From positions 1 through 64,000 of the forward strand of contig JAQSWV010000001.1 in assembly GCA_029266455.1 (NCBI GenBank): DNA of 64,000 nt, in the 5' to 3' direction. The stretch comes from Nocardioidaceae bacterium. GTDB taxonomy: Bacteria > Actinomycetota > Actinomycetes > Propionibacteriales > Nocardioidaceae. How positions within the stretch are numbered: position 1 is the first letter of the stretch; each line of letters begins with the position of its first letter. The notes beneath the pieces are model-generated. The model had not been told where the DNA came from and searched no databases. It worked only from the letters and a program-made list of their open reading frames with translations. Shown here in pieces: positions 63,313 through 64,000 of this stretch. The position numbers and the translations under genes are program-made.

Positions 63313-64000
63313 CTATCCCCGTCGCAGCACCCTGAGCGGCTCGTCGTCCAGCCAGGCGACGATGTCCTCGACGACCCCGGTGAAGTAGACCCGGTAGTTC
63401 TGCCGGGTCACGTAGCCGACGTGCGGGGTGAGCACCACGTTGGGCAGCGAGCGGAGCGGATGATCCGGCGGCAGGGGCTCGTCGTCGTACACGTCCATCG
63501 CCGCGCCGGCGATGGTCCGGCCCCGCAGCGCGTCGAGCATCGCCTGCTGGTCGACGATCGGGCCGCGCGAGGTGTTGACGAGCCAGCCGTCGGGGCCCAG
63601 GCGCTCGAGCTGTGGAGCCGCGACCAGACCCCGGCTCCGCTCCGACAACGGCATGTGGATGCTCACCACGTCGCTGCGGCCGAACAGGTCGTCGAGACCC
63701 GCTGCACATCGGGCCCCGTGCTCGGCGGCGCGCTCGCCGGTCAGGTGCGGACTCCAGGCGACGAGCTCCATCTCGAAGGCACGGGCGTAGCGGGCCACCA
63801 CCGTGCCGAGCCTGCCGAGACCCAGCACGCCGAGGGTGCGGCCGGCGAGCTCGGTGCCGACCGTCGACTGCCAGCGGCCATTGCGCATGGCCGACAGCTC
63901 CGTCTCCAGATGCCGGTGCGCCGCCAGGATCAGGGCCCAGGTGAGCTCGGGCGTCCCCGCGGGCGCCATGTCCGTTCCGCTGACCACCACACCCTGGTCC
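63313..64000 (-). CDS. D-2-hydroxyacid dehydrogenase, partial (N-terminus beyond window)
   Basis: The visible 229 codons hold the NAD-binding and C-terminal parts. LGVLGLGRLGTVVARYARAF is the dinucleotide-binding motif, DGWLVNTSRGPIVDQQAML and MDVYDDEPLPPDHPLRSLPN the conserved C-terminal half with Glu and LTPHVG (catalytic His). The substrate-binding N-terminus lies past base 64000. The family reduces 2-oxoacids; the exact one is not decidable. Confidence 0.88.
   Translation of the reverse strand, partial: DQGVVVSGTDMAPAGTPELTWALILAAHRHLETELSAMRNGRWQSTVGTELAGRTLGVLGLGRLGTVVARYARAFEMELVAWSPHLTGERAAEHGARCAAGLDDLFGRSDVVSIHMPLSERSRGLVAAPQLERLGPDGWLVNTSRGPIVDQQAMLDALRGRTIAGAAMDVYDDEPLPPDHPLRSLPNVVLTPHVGYVTRQNYRVYFTGVVEDIVAWLDDEPLRVLRRG

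Overview
The window is about 70% G+C, densely coded, and uses many GTG starts. It carries markers typical of Actinobacteria: acyl-CoA carboxylase with an epsilon subunit, an LpdA-type quinone reductase, a DUF222/HNH (13E12-type) gene, a CE1758/CE1759-type flavin pair and many apparently leaderless genes. Gene order resembles two Mycobacterium tuberculosis blocks as I remember them (around lpdA-pmmB-deoA-cdd, and fadE25-purE-purK-GtrA-birA-accD5-accE5-maf-accA3). The rest of the content fits a non-mycobacterial soil or marine actinobacterium such as Nocardioidaceae; the genus is inference only.

Region 1 (1-8.5 kb) is choline and methylamine catabolism: the end of choline dehydrogenase, a decayed ProV-like ATPase remnant, a BetT transporter, a glutamate-synthase-like FMN/[3Fe-4S] protein, a dimethylglycine dehydrogenase/oxidase-type flavoprotein fused to a folate aminomethyltransferase domain, and overlapping etfB-etfA as the probable electron acceptor. 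Region 2 (8.5-21 kb) is mixed housekeeping: a small secreted protein, a tandem GNAT, galactokinase and an epimerase, a CorC-type membrane protein, trpS, a LigT-like protein, a YihY protein, a threonine dehydratase-like enzyme, a methylmalonyl-CoA-mutase-type large subunit without its B12 domain, a DUF4282 protein and an M20 amidohydrolase.

Region 3 (21-36 kb) is nucleoside salvage. A BMP-type ABC importer (four overlapping genes) runs into cdd and deoA. The facing strand has deoC, an aldehyde dehydrogenase, a truncated aldehyde-dehydrogenase-like protein and a MaoC hydratase. A phosphohexomutase-family enzyme, a gamma-glutamylcyclotransferase and LpdA follow. Together they could import nucleosides, split them, and send deoxyribose carbon to glyceraldehyde-3-phosphate and acetate.

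Region 4 (36-40 kb) holds two secreted, strongly basic cell-wall proteins (PGRP amidase with LGFP-like repeats; SpoIID/LytB) behind an unusually AT-rich upstream region. Region 5 (39.5-57 kb) is biotin-dependent carboxylation and purine synthesis: pyc, a three-repeat membrane-anchored unknown, accA, an acyl-CoA dehydrogenase, maf, a GGCT-like unknown, a DUF222/HNH gene with a LexA-like box, accE, accD, birA, a PH-like membrane protein, a class III cyclase, gtrA, purK and purE. Region 6 (57-64 kb) holds a lysyl-oxidase-like secreted protein, a sulfotransferase-fold protein, a PPOX flavoprotein, a small membrane protein, a luciferase-like monooxygenase with its FMN reductase, signal peptidase I and a partial D-2-hydroxyacid dehydrogenase.

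No rRNA, tRNA, CRISPR array, insertion sequence or prophage was recognised by eye. The most notable signals are the three-repeat cysteine-pair protein between accA and pyc, the LexA-like box and perfect palindrome ahead of the DUF222 gene, the catalytically truncated ALDH paralogue, and the prevalence of TAnnnT-type hexamers 5-8 nt ahead of start codons.
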